Assembly: GCA_903885865.1 (NCBI GenBank)
Contig: CAISKH010000560.1
Coordinates: 1-8,047, forward strand
Length of the DNA stretch: 8,047 nt
Reading direction: 5' to 3'
Source of the DNA: an uncultured Mucilaginibacter sp.
Lineage (GTDB): Bacteria > Bacteroidota > Bacteroidia > Sphingobacteriales > Sphingobacteriaceae
Under the pieces are notes generated by a model. It had not been told where the DNA came from. It did not search any database and saw only the letters and a list, made by a program, of their open reading frames with translations. The translations under genes were made by a program, and so were the position numbers. This document shows, piece after piece, positions 7,421-8,047 of this stretch (positions within the stretch are counted from its first letter, which is position 1; each line of letters starts with the position of its first letter).

Positions 7421-8047
7421 TTATTGCAGATAGGCGCCCGATGTTGGCATTGCCCGGTCAACTTTTTTAACCAGGCCCTGCAATACACTGCCCGGGCCAA
7501 CTTCGGTAAACGAGGTAGCGCCGTTCTCTATCATGTGCATGGTGGTTTGTGTCCACCGCACAGGGCCTGTAAGCTGCCTTATTAAATTATGCTTTATCTG
7601 CTCCGGATCGGTATAAGGTTTGGCATCAATGTTTTGATAGATAGGGCAAATGGGTTCATTGATAACGGTATTTACAATGGCATGTTCCAGCTCAACCCTT
7701 GCCGCCTCCATTAACGGCGAATGGAAAGCGCCGCCAACGTTTAACTTTAAAGCCCTTTTTGCGCCTGCCGCGGTCATTAACTCACAAGCCTTATCAATAC
7801 CTGCTATAGTGCCCGAAATTACCAGCTGGCCCGGGCAGTTATAGTTGGCCGGTACTACCACATCGCTTATGCGCTGGCAAATGTCCTCCACCGTAAAATC
7901 GTCCAAACCGATAATAGCCGCCATGGTTGATGGCTGTATCTGGCAAGCCTTTTGCATGGCATTGGCACGTGCCGCAACCAAACGTAAACCGTCTTCGAAC
8001 GATAAAGCGCCCGCGGCTACCAGCGCCGAAAACTCGCCCAATGAATG
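7421..8047 (-). CDS. fabD: Malonyl-CoA:acyl-carrier-protein transacylase, partial (N-terminus off the right edge)
   Basis: FabD transfers malonyl from CoA to holo-ACP in the cytoplasm, supplying the extender unit for type II fatty acid synthesis. The frame stays open to the window edge. The first visible codons read HSLGEFSALVAAGAL, the nucleophile elbow GHSLGE with its Gly just outside. The TTG at 8041-8039 is the Leu of this motif, not a start. Ser (8044-8042) matches E. coli Ser92. The Arg in VAARANAMQ lies 25 residues later, matching Arg117, and the His in NVGGAFHSPLM matches His201. GPVRWTQT and EVGPGSVLQGLVKK are the usual C-terminal motifs. About 208 residues are present; roughly the first 90 are missing. 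The C-terminus is complete, ending GAYLQ, and a terminator follows. AAG/AFHSPL and PANYNCPGQLVISG are typical of Gram-negative FabD. Identification is secure; no broken or unusual residues are seen in the visible part. Confidence 0.96.
   Translation of the reverse strand, partial: HSLGEFSALVAAGALSFEDGLRLVAARANAMQKACQIQPSTMAAIIGLDDFTVEDICQRISDVVVPANYNCPGQLVISGTIAGIDKACELMTAAGAKRALKLNVGGAFHSPLMEAARVELEHAIVNTVINEPICPIYQNIDAKPYTDPEQIKHNLIRQLTGPVRWTQTTMHMIENGATSFTEVGPGSVLQGLVKKVDRAMPTSGAYLQ

Noticed and set aside
8039..8041. TTG as a possible start of fabD
   Set aside because: The frame continues upstream with Ser and His, forming the HSLGE nucleophile motif, so this is an internal Leu codon and the gene runs off the window.

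Overview
The window looks like a chromosomal segment from a Bacteroidota bacterium, most likely of the Sphingobacteriaceae (Mucilaginibacter/Pedobacter type). This is inferred from protein style, moderate AT richness, AT-rich leaders without Shine-Dalgarno sequences, and one match to the Bacteroidota -7 promoter element (TAnnTTTG). No database search was possible, so the genus is a guess.

Layout from left to right: (1) positions 1-414, + strand: the C-terminal part of a Kelch-repeat beta-propeller protein cut by the left edge. (2) Positions 420-464: a perfect 15-bp stem followed by a T run, in the gap between two convergent genes. (3) Positions 463-2628, - strand: a Tsp/Prc-type C-terminal processing serine protease (S41) with a signal peptide, PDZ domain and intact Ser/Lys dyad. 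(4) Positions 2829-3467, - strand: a small secreted protein of unknown function with TPR-like helices, preceded by a candidate -7 element. (5) Positions 3579-7343, - strand: a very large (about 1254 aa) multi-pass, multi-sensor histidine kinase whose catalytic half is NtrY-like. (6) Positions 7386-7413: an intrinsic terminator. (7) Positions 7421-8047, - strand: the C-terminal two thirds of malonyl-CoA:ACP transacylase FabD, cut by the right edge inside its GHSLGE nucleophile motif.

Four of the five genes read leftward: fabD, kinase, TPR protein, protease. They do not look like one tight operon. A terminator follows fabD, and the spacers are 77, 111 and about 200 bp. A loose shared theme is the cell envelope: lipid precursor synthesis, membrane sensing, an exported helical-repeat protein and a periplasmic protease. 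That theme is inference from proximity only.

Most of the window is ordinary core-genome content. I found no CRISPR array, insertion sequence, tRNA, rRNA, phage or defence gene. The points most worth a second look are the architecture of the kinase (apparently two sensory modules joined end to end, with no response regulator in the window), its non-ATG start squeezed against the fabD terminator, and the perfect palindrome at 420-452.
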